64,000 nucleotides of DNA from Acanthococcus lagerstroemiae (lineage: Eukaryota > Arthropoda > Insecta > Hemiptera > Eriococcidae), in assembly GCA_031841125.1 (NCBI GenBank), contig CM063110.1, positions 31,883,214 through 31,947,213 on the forward strand, written 5' to 3'. The position numbers and the translations under genes were made by a program. This document shows, one piece after another, positions 58,301-64,000 of the stretch (position 1 is the stretch's first letter; the number at the start of each line of letters is the position of its first letter). The notes beneath the pieces are model-generated. The model was not told where the DNA came from and made no database searches. It was given only the letters and a program-made list of their open reading frames with translations.

Positions 58301-61300
58301 AAAATGAAATTAGGAATCATTAATATTAAAAAGCCAATTAATTGTAAATTAGAACATAAAATTAATGATTTTGTGATTTTTGATTTGGCGGTAGGCATGG
58401 ATGGAGAGTAAGGTGATTCTTGCTCTGGTGAAGTGGGAATGCCTTTCAGGGTGTCCCGTCATTTTGATAATAATAAATTATCTTTATTAAAATATTTTTG
58501 ATTTCTATTACATTTTAATGGCCGTTACGTAAGGACAACGCTCGGAAGTTTTACGGGTAATACTCAAAAGAAGGACTATTTATTGTTTCGTTTCGAGTCC
58601 TTTTAGTGACATCGTAAGGTATTCTATTCAAGAAATAATTATTTCAAAATTAGGTTCGGTAACCTCAAAATCCTACAAATCAACTCCTATCTTAAATTTT
58701 ATTTTTTCGCTCTGCTCCACCCCCCCCCCCCCCCATGACCTGACGTAATGGTTTGGGCTTGAATCAGTGAAAGTTGAATGCTGAACAAAAATTGAGAATA
58801 CGAATTTAGACTAGAAAATTAAAAGGGGTTTCATTTATTGACGCAGAGAGCGTAAAATGTAATAAAAATTATAGAAATATCTTCACGGGGACTTTTTTTA
58901 CGAAACCGTGCTACGGGAAAAAATATTCCAGCTTCTTCAAAATAAGGATTACTGTAGTTGAAGATGAATACATTAACAATCTTTCTTATTTCATTTTTGT
59001 TTTTTTAAATTTAGAAAACTATTGGCAATAAGAAGTAGCAAAGTAAATTAACGTGTGATCTTCAGAAAAACGCTTGTAGGTATCACAGACGCGAATAGTT
59101 CGTACATAAATGGTTTACAGCTTGTCTATGTATATGTATTCATTTATCTTGTAAATCATTGGTTGAGTTTATGTTCCATTGCTCGAGCGTTTTTCAATTT
59201 CTCGTGTTACCTGAGTATAAATTTCTACCTAAATGTGTGAAAAAGAAAGTCCATATTTTGCCGACACGTTGGATATTTATTCATGATATCGCGTGACTTC
59301 ATGCGATAAGTATGACTAAGTCATGCGGAGACACCTCATATCTGCAATGAGTTTTGTAACCATGCTACGTAATCTTTCCGACTTACTCATGCAGGCTCGT
59401 GGTTAGATGTGTAACTTGATTTTTCTTATGAACCTCCCTAAAAAGTGAACGTATTTAGAAAAGTTAGGAAAACTAAGAAATGGACTGATTGCGTTTCTTC
59501 GATGACTAATGAGGACGTTAAGGCACTCGCTTTTCACTTTCCAAGCTGAGGTAATGCATTCCCGTGGTACTTGATATGGTGATGGTGTGCCTCAAGCTTG
59601 GAAAAATTATGATGTAGCATTGTGTCCAAACCTCTGTTTTAATTGTACGTATTATTGTATTAACCCAGTTTTTCAATTTATTTCTAACACAGCTGGACTA
59701 AAGCAGATTTGGATACGGTATGCCGGCAGATGGGCTTTCACGAAGGAAAATTTTGGAAATGGGTAGATCGTGAAAACGGTATTCGTCGGCCGCACTTGTT
59801 GTTGGAGAAGCCAAACTGCAAAGGGAATCCGTCATCTATCTTCAATTGTAATTGGGCTAGTCGGCAGCTGGGATCCGGCGTTTGTGGTAATGCTTTCAAA
59901 ATAAATTCAGTACCGTAAAATGGGGTTGCTTTGAAAGGTTTTATGTATATTTTAAAGAATTGAGGATCTGACTTCCAGAACGCGCTTAGTCCAAAAAACG
60001 AAATGTTGGGAAATCGACAAAAACATTCTGACTTGTGAACGATAAGTGGTAACACTGATTCAGTAGCGTGAATGGAAAGAGAAGGGGTCAGTGCTAATGT
60101 CACCCAAGCATGATGGTTGGCGTGTGAACAATCTTCGAGCTACGGGAGTGCAAAGTGGGGGAAGTCGGGGATGTAGCTCGTTTTGGCAGACCATGTCAAT
60201 ACTTGTGAAAGGTCAAAATCTGTACATCTTGACCTAGAAACTGTCGGAAATTGGAAGATACAGCTTAGAGACGACCATTCCGATGAACGAGTCACACGTA
60301 AACAATGTCCCCCACCCCTCCCTCCACCCTTCAGACATCCTTGAACCCCATGAACAGGAAAAAGCAAGTATGACTTACAGTCGTAAGAGTCATACAAAAT
60401 TTGAAAAACGAGTAAGTCAGTATTATAAAAAAGAACGAAGGGAAGGTTTAACTGGCTCTAAGTCATGATAAAATCGTGAAACCAATTCTGAAAGGTGCCT
60501 TTTGACTTCCTCCACCGGATTGCGCTAAAATCTCTATTTTCGATTTTTTGGATTAAGCGCGTTTTGGAAGTTAGGTCCTTAATTGTCAAGTCGGTGAAAT
60601 AGCATAAAACTGATTACATCCATCGGATAGAACTTCATAAGTATTGTAATGTGGGTGAAAAAAGCTTTGCCCAACTTTTTTTTAGTAAGGTCGCTATAGC
60701 TATGTAAAGTCGTTTTCAAAGTTTAACAATATTTGGGATAAAGTCCCAAAATAGACTAAAAACAAATTTCAGACATTTTAATCCAAAAATACCAGAGGTT
60801 TACCTGAAGAAAGGTCATAAATACGATCAAAAATGAAGAAACCAAACACTCTTCGTAAAAATATCGAAATTAATCCAAATTTCTTTCTCCGGATTCAGTT
60901 TTTTCCCGCAATTCTTCACGAGAAAAATAATTTTAAAATCACATTAAGCTCCTGAGAGAGGATACAAAAAGCAAAAAATGAAAATATTCTGGTGAAAAAA
61001 TTGATGTTTAAAAAAGACAAATTCAGACAATTGGCACAAATGTGGATCGATTCTATGAATGTGTTTTTCTTCATCTATCGTCGATACTAGTTTTGCACGG
61101 GGGGGGGGGTATGCGTTTTCTTATAATTTTATTGTGCAAAGTACTGAGAGGGATGTGCGAATTACAATATCTGCTACGTGCCATTTTTTTCGAATTGCGT
61201 TTTTGTTTTGTGCAAAATGTTCTATGTGATACGAATTAATAGTATCCTTAGTTGGTCAACAGTGTCACAGGCAGGTATATTATTTTTGTCTCGAATGATC

Positions 61301-63692
61301 GCGCTCTGTACGAGTATAAGTCTAAGACCACATATTCTGTAAACCATTCTAAGTGCCACCCAGTGCCAAAATTTTGTGAGATGCGTTGCAAACTTGTTTT
61401 TTGCTCTCTTGCAAACTTTTGATTTTAGCACTTAGGTATTGTAATTCACACATTCAATTTTATACTGTTTTGACGCTTTTAATAGACTCATAAATTATTA
61501 ATGCTTTTTCTAACGAGTCATCGGAACTATTTTTATAATTTCTGTTCTTAGCTGTAGGTACAACCAGAAATTACCTCTAGGAGGGGCTGAACCTGAAAAA
61601 AGTGGGGGGAGCTAAGTTTTGTACGAAATAATAAATTTTGGGTCACAATGTCGATTAGAGGGAAAGCAGTTGCATTTTGTTAGCTTGAAAAATAGTCTCC
61701 TAATATCGTCCACCAAGAAATATTTCAAACTCAGGTTAACCGGTTACTTTCGGTTATTTTTCAGTGTAAAAGAAATTTAAACCTGCCTCATAACATGTCG
61801 CAGACGGATCTGCAACCACGGAAGAGCATTTTCACGTCTCGATTTTAATGTCGACTTCTCAGTAATCGATTATAATTTTATTATCCCCCGACTTCCTCGT
61901 ATCGTGTAAAATTTTGTATGCTTTCGTCGCATAATAAAAAAAATTTCGATGAAAATTTCTGTTAACAACACGGCTGCAGATAGTAGTCGCGCAGGGCGCA
62001 GCAAATGTCAACCACTGAATTCGTGTCGGGGAGCGTTACGGTTTTCACTCAAGTATACCCATGGATGGAAGAAAATGGTGATGTCAACCACTGAACTGAA
62101 TTGTCACCATCAAGAGCTAAAGAACTGTGATCCTAACTTAGCTGGAAATGAGAAGAGGAAAGAAGAACTGTAGTTGCGCAGGGCGCAGCAAAGATCAAGA
62201 TCAATGAGCACATGGCTGGAGTTACGGTTTTCACTCAAGTGTCAAGTATACCCATGGTTGGAATAAGAAATAAGTTTCCATGGAAATGTCAACTACTGAA
62301 TTCGTGTTAGGGGAGCGTTACGATTTTCACTCAAGTATACCCATGGCTGGAAAAAATGAAGATTTCCGTGGAAATGTGAACCACTGAACTGAACTGTGAC
62401 CATGAAGAGCTAAATCATACGGATAGAAGTGACGCTCAAACAATCTGCAGTCGTGTTGTTGATAGAAATTTCTCTGGAAATTTTTGTTATTCAAAGTAAC
62501 GCTCAAAAAGTAACGTTTTTTTTTCGTCAAAGCTCTCGATCAGCTGTTTTTTTTTCTCGTGTGGCTCTAAAGTAATGTAAAGTATCACTGCTTTGGAACC
62601 GTTGAGTACAATTCGGGTATGAATTAGAGCAATAAATTCAACACATTAAAAATGTACATTGCACGCAACCTGTTACTCTTATCAATCAATATTCTATGAC
62701 TAAAGTTATTTTCATAGCCGCCAGGGCGCGCTATGTAATTAAAGTTACCCCGCGGTTTCAAACTTAACCATTTTACGGTCACGAAATTGGAGTTCGTGAT
62801 AAGAATAGGAGTTTTGTCGCTCAAAAGATGCGTACAAGCCAGAGTCGCAAGTTCTCCTTATTCTTTAAAATGAGGGCTGAAAGTTGATTTCCATCTCGAA
62901 GTAGCAAATTTGAATTTTCAATTTCGTCCGCAGATTATCATCCGGATATCGGTGTCGAGTGTTCCACTCACCAGGAACGCGATACTGCGCCGAGCCACTG
63001 GCGTGGAATCCATTTCAAAAACGCTCAGTACGAAAGGTCCATCACCCATCAGAATTCGCTCTACGTTCGTAAATCTTTGTCAAAGTTGACTCACGTGGAT
63101 ATCAGGTAACATTTAATTAAATAGCGATTAACGAATTATAAAAAATGAATTGTGTCGGCGTGTAAAAACCGATAATACGTTAATTGCGTTGTTCTCGTTG
63201 CAGTTATGCGGGTTCTGGCCGAGATTACACCGTTCAATCAGCCGTCCAGGTCGAAGGTGTACCTCCGGTGATGCAGTCGTGTAGTGTTTCTTTTTCCGCG
63301 TATAATGCCATTAATGTTACCGATCCGCAAGCACCTGTTACGATTATCAACACCACCATCTCGAATAACCGAGGTACGAATATACGAAATGAACTTAATG
63401 TAGACGGGTCTGGTAGGGTGGAAAATACTAACGTTATCGAATTTGAAAACTAGGTTACGGCGTATATGTCAATACTACAGACGGCGGGGCATTATTGGAC
63501 ACCTGCACCGTGGAGCAGAACGGAGCCGATGGCGTTAGGTTTGTGCACCACGAAGAAACCGTTCACATCGTGGATAGAAATGCGAACTCGTTGGACTTCT
63601 GTACGATTCCAATCACTAGCAGTCAGACCTATCCAATAATCGTGAATTTTGAGCAGAATCTATTCAACGCTCAGCCGAAGAGATGCCATCAG
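34050..63692 (+). CDS. bark beetle (bark/Anakonda) orthologue, first six coding exons, 3' incomplete
   Basis: Exons 34050-34370, 54953-55131, 59693-59886, 62934-63105, 63204-63373 and 63454-63692 join without frame conflict into 425 codons. Order: signal peptide (about residues 10-25), an N-terminal beta-rich segment, an SRCR domain (about 137-241, six Cys at 162, 177, 209, 219, 231 and 241), then parallel beta-helix repeats (about 250-425). This is the N-terminal architecture of Drosophila bark, a very large single-pass protein needed for tricellular septate junctions. The rest (more SRCR/beta-helix, C-type lectin, membrane and cytoplasmic parts) must lie beyond 64000. Introns are 20.6 kb, 4.6 kb, 3.0 kb, 98 bp and 80 bp. 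Orthology is by recall of domain order and motifs; no search was run. Confidence 0.85.
34502..35357. repeat. Diverged tandem duplication just 3' of bark exon 1
   Basis: Units at about 34502-34908 and 34978-35357 share GATCATTTGARAAYTGA, ACAGATTCAGATCAAA, TGTACTAATGGCCTTG, GTATCCGATTCGTTCTC and AACGGATTGCT. No coding potential is kept between them. Confidence 0.85.
35358..36503. other. Intronic sequence without recognised features
   Basis: Intron 1 of bark. Only a 13-G tract at 35592-35604 stands out. Confidence 0.35.
36504..36760 (+). repeat. Repeat family A, copy 2 (long)
   Basis: GTGGTGGGACGTATGGCGAT, CATGCCAAAGTGG, ACACCGCACCCCCGGCC, then GGCCCGAGCTCCCATTT and CCCTACTGACCGAGG. The second half is shared with the copy at 52248-52500 only, so these two are the most complete members. 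Confidence 0.82.
37236..37350 (-). repeat. Repeat family A, copy 3 (reverse)
   Basis: Complement of the family core: GGTCACTGACGCGATACTCG, GGGGTGCGGTGTCATAGGGG and CATACGTCCCACCAC. Confidence 0.82.
37480..37730. repeat. Short direct duplication in bark intron 1
   Basis: CATGACCTTATGAGCATTAA...GGGGCTTTTCGACGGCAGAA (37480 region) recurs as CATGACCTAAGCATTAAG...TGGCTTTTCGACGGCAGGAC (about 37655-37695), followed each time by a CGTCTRTYGGCTCCTGTAA word. Confidence 0.75.
38568..38670 (+). repeat. Repeat family A, copy 4
   Basis: GGTAGGGCGTATGGCGTTGC, ACGCCAAATTGGCCCCGGGA, CACCGCACCTC, then AATCTGGAACTACCCCGATT, which is shared with the copy near 50775. Confidence 0.78.
38737..39330 (-). mobile_element. 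RTE/BovB-like LINE reverse-transcriptase fragment with internal deletion
   Basis: On the minus strand one open frame gives a charged N-terminal linker (EEITKITSEEILRIL), then KKGRATGPHGVENKLIKTL (RT motif 1), TGFTPKQWHHSEII (motif 2a), then EQAGFRAGYSTVDHIFMLNQ (motif A/2b region) and PLCLLFSDFS. The stretch between IIYKTLD and NQPVEQAGF lacks the usual PISLLS block, so an internal deletion joined the two parts in frame. No catalytic F/YADD segment follows. It lies antisense within bark intron 1. Confidence 0.8.
39331..43300. other. Non-coding part of bark intron 1
   Basis: No transposon protein or exon recognised. A GTCTGTCTGTCT microsatellite lies near 39735. The sequence TATAAAAGTGTTTGTTTGTC near 41545 recurs in altered form near 41840, hinting at a repeat of about 300 bp. 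The 246-codon ORF starting at 41764 has no recognisable motif and low-complexity composition. A G12 tract lies at 42922-42933. Confidence 0.4.
43310..43870. repeat. Degenerate minisatellite on GACTCRTTYAGACT-type words
   Basis: Loosely repeated AGACTCATTTAGAATC, TTCAGACTTGCTC and AGTCTTARAAG words; the second part is in inverse sense (GAGTCTTA). Same flavour as 12380-12800. Followed by a 12-C tract at 43884-43895. Confidence 0.6.
44390..44720. repeat. Degenerate ATGATTCGGATCA repeat
   Basis: ATGATTCGGATCA, ATGATTCGAATCG, ATGATTCGGATTA and GATTCGGATCACGGATC recur about every 40-60 bp, with a 14-C tract at 44519-44532. Confidence 0.65.
44721..47270. other. Non-coding part of bark intron 1
   Basis: No exon or transposon protein recognised. 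An 11-G tract lies at 47045-47055. Confidence 0.35.
47271..48240 (+). pseudogene. Helitron Pif1-type helicase, C-terminal half (decayed)
   Basis: The translation starts near 47280 (NRLLKDIMGNDVPFG, motif II-III linker). After a one-base slip near 47357-47361 it continues LGGDLRQVLPVVPHG (motif III), LTQNMRAEAG (motif IV), DVAILTPENDHCQKINDKIL and STKLHLKVGVIVMLLRY. A second slip and small deletion near 47940-47960 lead to LLPRVDLSPADS, LAFCMTINKAQGQTLEKVG (motif V) and HGQLYVALSRTTSFNNLKI (motif VI), with a stop at 48240. Pif1-type helicases of this kind in insect repeats are the C-terminal part of Helitron Rep-Hel proteins. The Rep domain and helicase motifs I-II are absent. Confidence 0.85.
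48241..50519. other. Non-coding part of bark intron 1
   Basis: A Helitron 3' end (hairpin then CTRR) was not recognised after 48240. At 49640 an ATG opens a 37-codon frame with a hydrophobic stretch (MFTTIIAFLIIADIYLGIYS), noted as a candidate only. Nothing else assignable. Confidence 0.35.
50748..50840 (+). repeat. Repeat family A, copy 5 (short)
   Basis: GATGGTGGGCGTATGGTGGT, GTACGCATCCCCTAACCTGG and AATTACCCCGATTGGACC link it to the copy at 38568; the central CACCGCACC block is missing. Confidence 0.65.
51040..51212. mobile_element. Near-palindromic hAT-like MITE, 173 bp
   Basis: TAGGGCTCTATAGTTTCACC at 51040 is inverted at 51193-51212. The arms (about 72 bases each) pair almost without mismatch around a short centre near 51115-51140. 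CCACTCC flanks both sides (51033-51039, 51213-51219). The TAGGG terminus and 7-8-bp duplication suggest hAT. Confidence 0.9.
51916..52247. other. Non-coding spacer
   Basis: Nothing assignable seen. Confidence 0.3.
52248..52500 (+). repeat. Repeat family A, copy 6 (long)
   Basis: GTATGGCGATGCACGCGTGC, CAAATTGGCTCTCCTGATAC, CCTTTCGAGTATCGCACCAG, GCTGGCCCGAGTCTCCC and ATACCCTACTGACCGATGC match the copy at 36504 along its whole length. Confidence 0.82.
52501..53059. other. Non-coding spacer with C-tract
   Basis: A 13-C tract lies at 52814-52826. CAGCAGCTACAGCAG words near 52580 are local. No gene recognised. Confidence 0.3.
53060..53960. repeat. Old minisatellite, about 165-bp unit, five or more copies
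   Basis: The ordered words TTTTGGTATYNAATNT, AGTGAATTTWGTCCATTT, AAATTTGGRTTTTGGGAC, CTGGGTCAGATGAGAAATTTGATGA and GAACTCAGTGACCC (several shown in part) recur near 53090-53260, 53270-53400, 53420-53520, 53560-53650, 53680-53790 and 53830-53945. Units are strongly diverged, so the array is ancient. Confidence 0.82.
53961..54952. other. End of bark intron 1
   Basis: Non-coding. The final 50 bases are T-rich (TTTTTATTTCTTTTATTTTTTTC...) and form the polypyrimidine tract of the exon 2 acceptor. Confidence 0.5.
54953..55131 (+). CDS. bark exon 2: start of the SRCR domain
   Basis: Acceptor TTGTGTAG, donor AAA|GTAAGC. Encodes 59 codons plus two bases: GEANDRIVFTSAATNKENG, then WQQVRLTDGPNPLTGRLQIF and NNDWRSVCSNSR. 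GRLQIFHNNDWRSVC is the first strand pair and first Cys (residue 162) of an SRCR fold. It joins exon 1 in phase 0 and exon 3 in phase 2, rebuilding Asn167 at the junction. Confidence 0.88.
55132..59692. other. bark intron 2 (4.56 kb)
   Basis: No nested gene recognised. It holds homopolymer G/C tracts (56731-56741, 57718 region, 58720-58734) and CTGTCTGTCT-type microsatellite near 55630-55660. Confidence 0.45.
59693..59886 (+). CDS. bark exon 3: core of the SRCR domain
   Basis: Acceptor TCTAACACAG, donor TGTG|GTAATG. WTKADLDTVCRQMGFHEGKF matches the SRCR helix (W..DA..VCRQLG). PNCKGNPSSIFNC carries Cys 209 and 219 of the C.G.E.S...C loop, and QLGSGVC ends with Cys 231. It joins exon 4 in phase 1. 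Confidence 0.9.
59887..62933. other. bark intron 3 (3.05 kb)
   Basis: Non-coding; contains an 11-G tract at 61099-61109 and the tandem array at 61975-62420. Confidence 0.45.
61975..62420. repeat. Tandem array with GCGCAGGGCGCAGC and TATACCCATGG words
   Basis: Three to four imperfect units share GCGCAGGGCGCAGCAAA, ACTGAATTCGTGT, GGAGCGTTACGRTTTTCACT, CAAGTATACCCATGG and CATSAAGAGCTAAA. Unit length is variable (about 80-180 bp). Confidence 0.8.
62934..63105 (+). CDS. bark exon 4: end of SRCR, start of beta-helix
   Basis: Acceptor GTCCGCAG, donor ATCAG|GTAACA. Opens DYHPDIGVEC, the last SRCR strand with Cys 241, then APSHWRGIHFKNAQYER and SKLTHVDIS. The W-GI.F and VDI.YAG rhythm is that of parallel beta-helix coils. 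Phase 2 junction to exon 5 restores Ser289. Confidence 0.9.
63204..63373 (+). CDS. bark exon 5: beta-helix repeats
   Basis: Acceptor TCGTTGCAG, donor CCGAG|GTACGA; the 98-bp intron before it is typical of insects. YAGSGRDYTVQSAVQVEG, CSVSFSAYNAINVTDPQAP and TIINTTISNNRG show the alternating pattern of right-handed beta-helix (PbH1) coils. Confidence 0.88.
63454..63692 (+). CDS. bark exon 6: beta-helix repeats continued
   Basis: An 80-bp intron precedes it (acceptor AACTAG). The exon starts GYGVYVNTTDGGALLDTC and continues EQNGADGVRFVHHEETV, NSLDFCTIPITSSQTYP and FNAQPKRCHQ, closing in phase 0 at CAG|GTGGGC. Reading through exon 5 instead of splicing meets TAG at 63451-63453, supporting the small intron. 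Confidence 0.85.
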
Positions 63693-64000
63693 GTGGGCGT
63701 TGGTTAAATCTGTTAGCCATGCGATGGGGCTGATTTGTTGTCGGGCGCTTTTTCGGCCTTCCGTGTATGGTGTTCACGTGTTATAATATGCAGATGAAAT
63801 TTCGTGAGGGGGGCTTGAGCCCTAGCAGTCTACCAGTTTATTTTGAAGTATGTGAGCAAATTTGTAGTGCGTGCTCGGTTTTCTTAGAAGAGAAGTAGAG
63901 ATGAAGGATAAAATGAAATTCCTGAAAGGGGTTTCGAAGAAGTTGAAAACTTGAAATTTTAGACTTTGTGGCAGATCTTTTCGTTTATGATTTTCGAGCG
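63693..64000. other. Start of bark intron 6
   Basis: Begins GTGGGCGTTGG. No further exon recognised before the window ends. Confidence 0.5.

Noticed and set aside
63374..63453. Exon 5 of bark continuing to the TAG at 63451 as a short isoform
   Set aside because: The 80-bp segment has GTACGA...CTAG borders, and splicing restores the beta-helix frame (NNRGYGVYV), so an intron is far more likely.
1..64000. CRISPR arrays, operons, tRNA and rRNA genes
   Set aside because: The sequence is eukaryotic. No regularly spaced direct-repeat array, tRNA box A/B pair or rRNA segment was recognised by eye.

Overview
The window is eukaryotic nuclear DNA, almost certainly from an insect. It is AT-rich, has spliced genes with GT-AG introns, and is loaded with decayed transposable elements (RTE- and Jockey-type LINEs, a Helitron helicase, hAT-like and other MITEs, a THAP-bearing foldback element and an LTR-like GC island). 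The ZAD zinc-finger module and a bark beetle/Anakonda orthologue both point to arthropods. The order cannot be fixed by eye; a hemipteran such as a scale insect is a guess. There is no sign of bacterial gene organisation.

Two host genes can be rebuilt by joining exons. (1) Minus strand, 14859 down to 10445: a protein of about 380 residues. It has an N-terminal ZAD domain split over two exons, an acidic linker, and a homeodomain-like C-terminal exon. All exons join in phase 0. A third exon-like ORF with a membrane segment (11246-10992) sits between the last two exons and could be an alternative 3' end. (2) Plus strand, 34050 to 63692 and beyond the window: the first six exons (425 codons) of the bark beetle (bark/Anakonda) gene, a tricellular-junction protein. 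They cover a signal peptide, a six-cysteine SRCR domain and the start of the parallel beta-helix region. Intron 1 is 20.6 kb and full of mobile elements; introns 4 and 5 are only 98 and 80 bp.

Layout. 0-7.3 kb: LINE fragments, a degenerate simple repeat and an hAT-like MITE. 7.3-9.1 kb: foldback element with a broken THAP reading frame. 10.4-14.9 kb: ZAD gene. 15-26 kb: non-coding, with MITEs, a tandem duplication and an LTR-like GC-rich block. 26-32.8 kb: a decayed RTE-type LINE carrying four nested insertions, then GC-rich minisatellites and MITEs. 33-34 kb: upstream region of bark. 34-64 kb: bark exons and introns, with a second RTE fragment, a Helitron helicase relic, a second copy of the RNase H LINE fragment, a near-palindromic hAT-like MITE, a 165-bp minisatellite and a dispersed repeat family (six copies in the window).

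The two genes are not functionally linked in any way the sequence shows. The most informative material is the ZAD/homeodomain-like gene with its possible alternative membrane exon, and the stratified transposon insertions, many with readable target-site duplications. All calls were made by eye; exon ends are inferred from splice consensus, reading phase and family knowledge.
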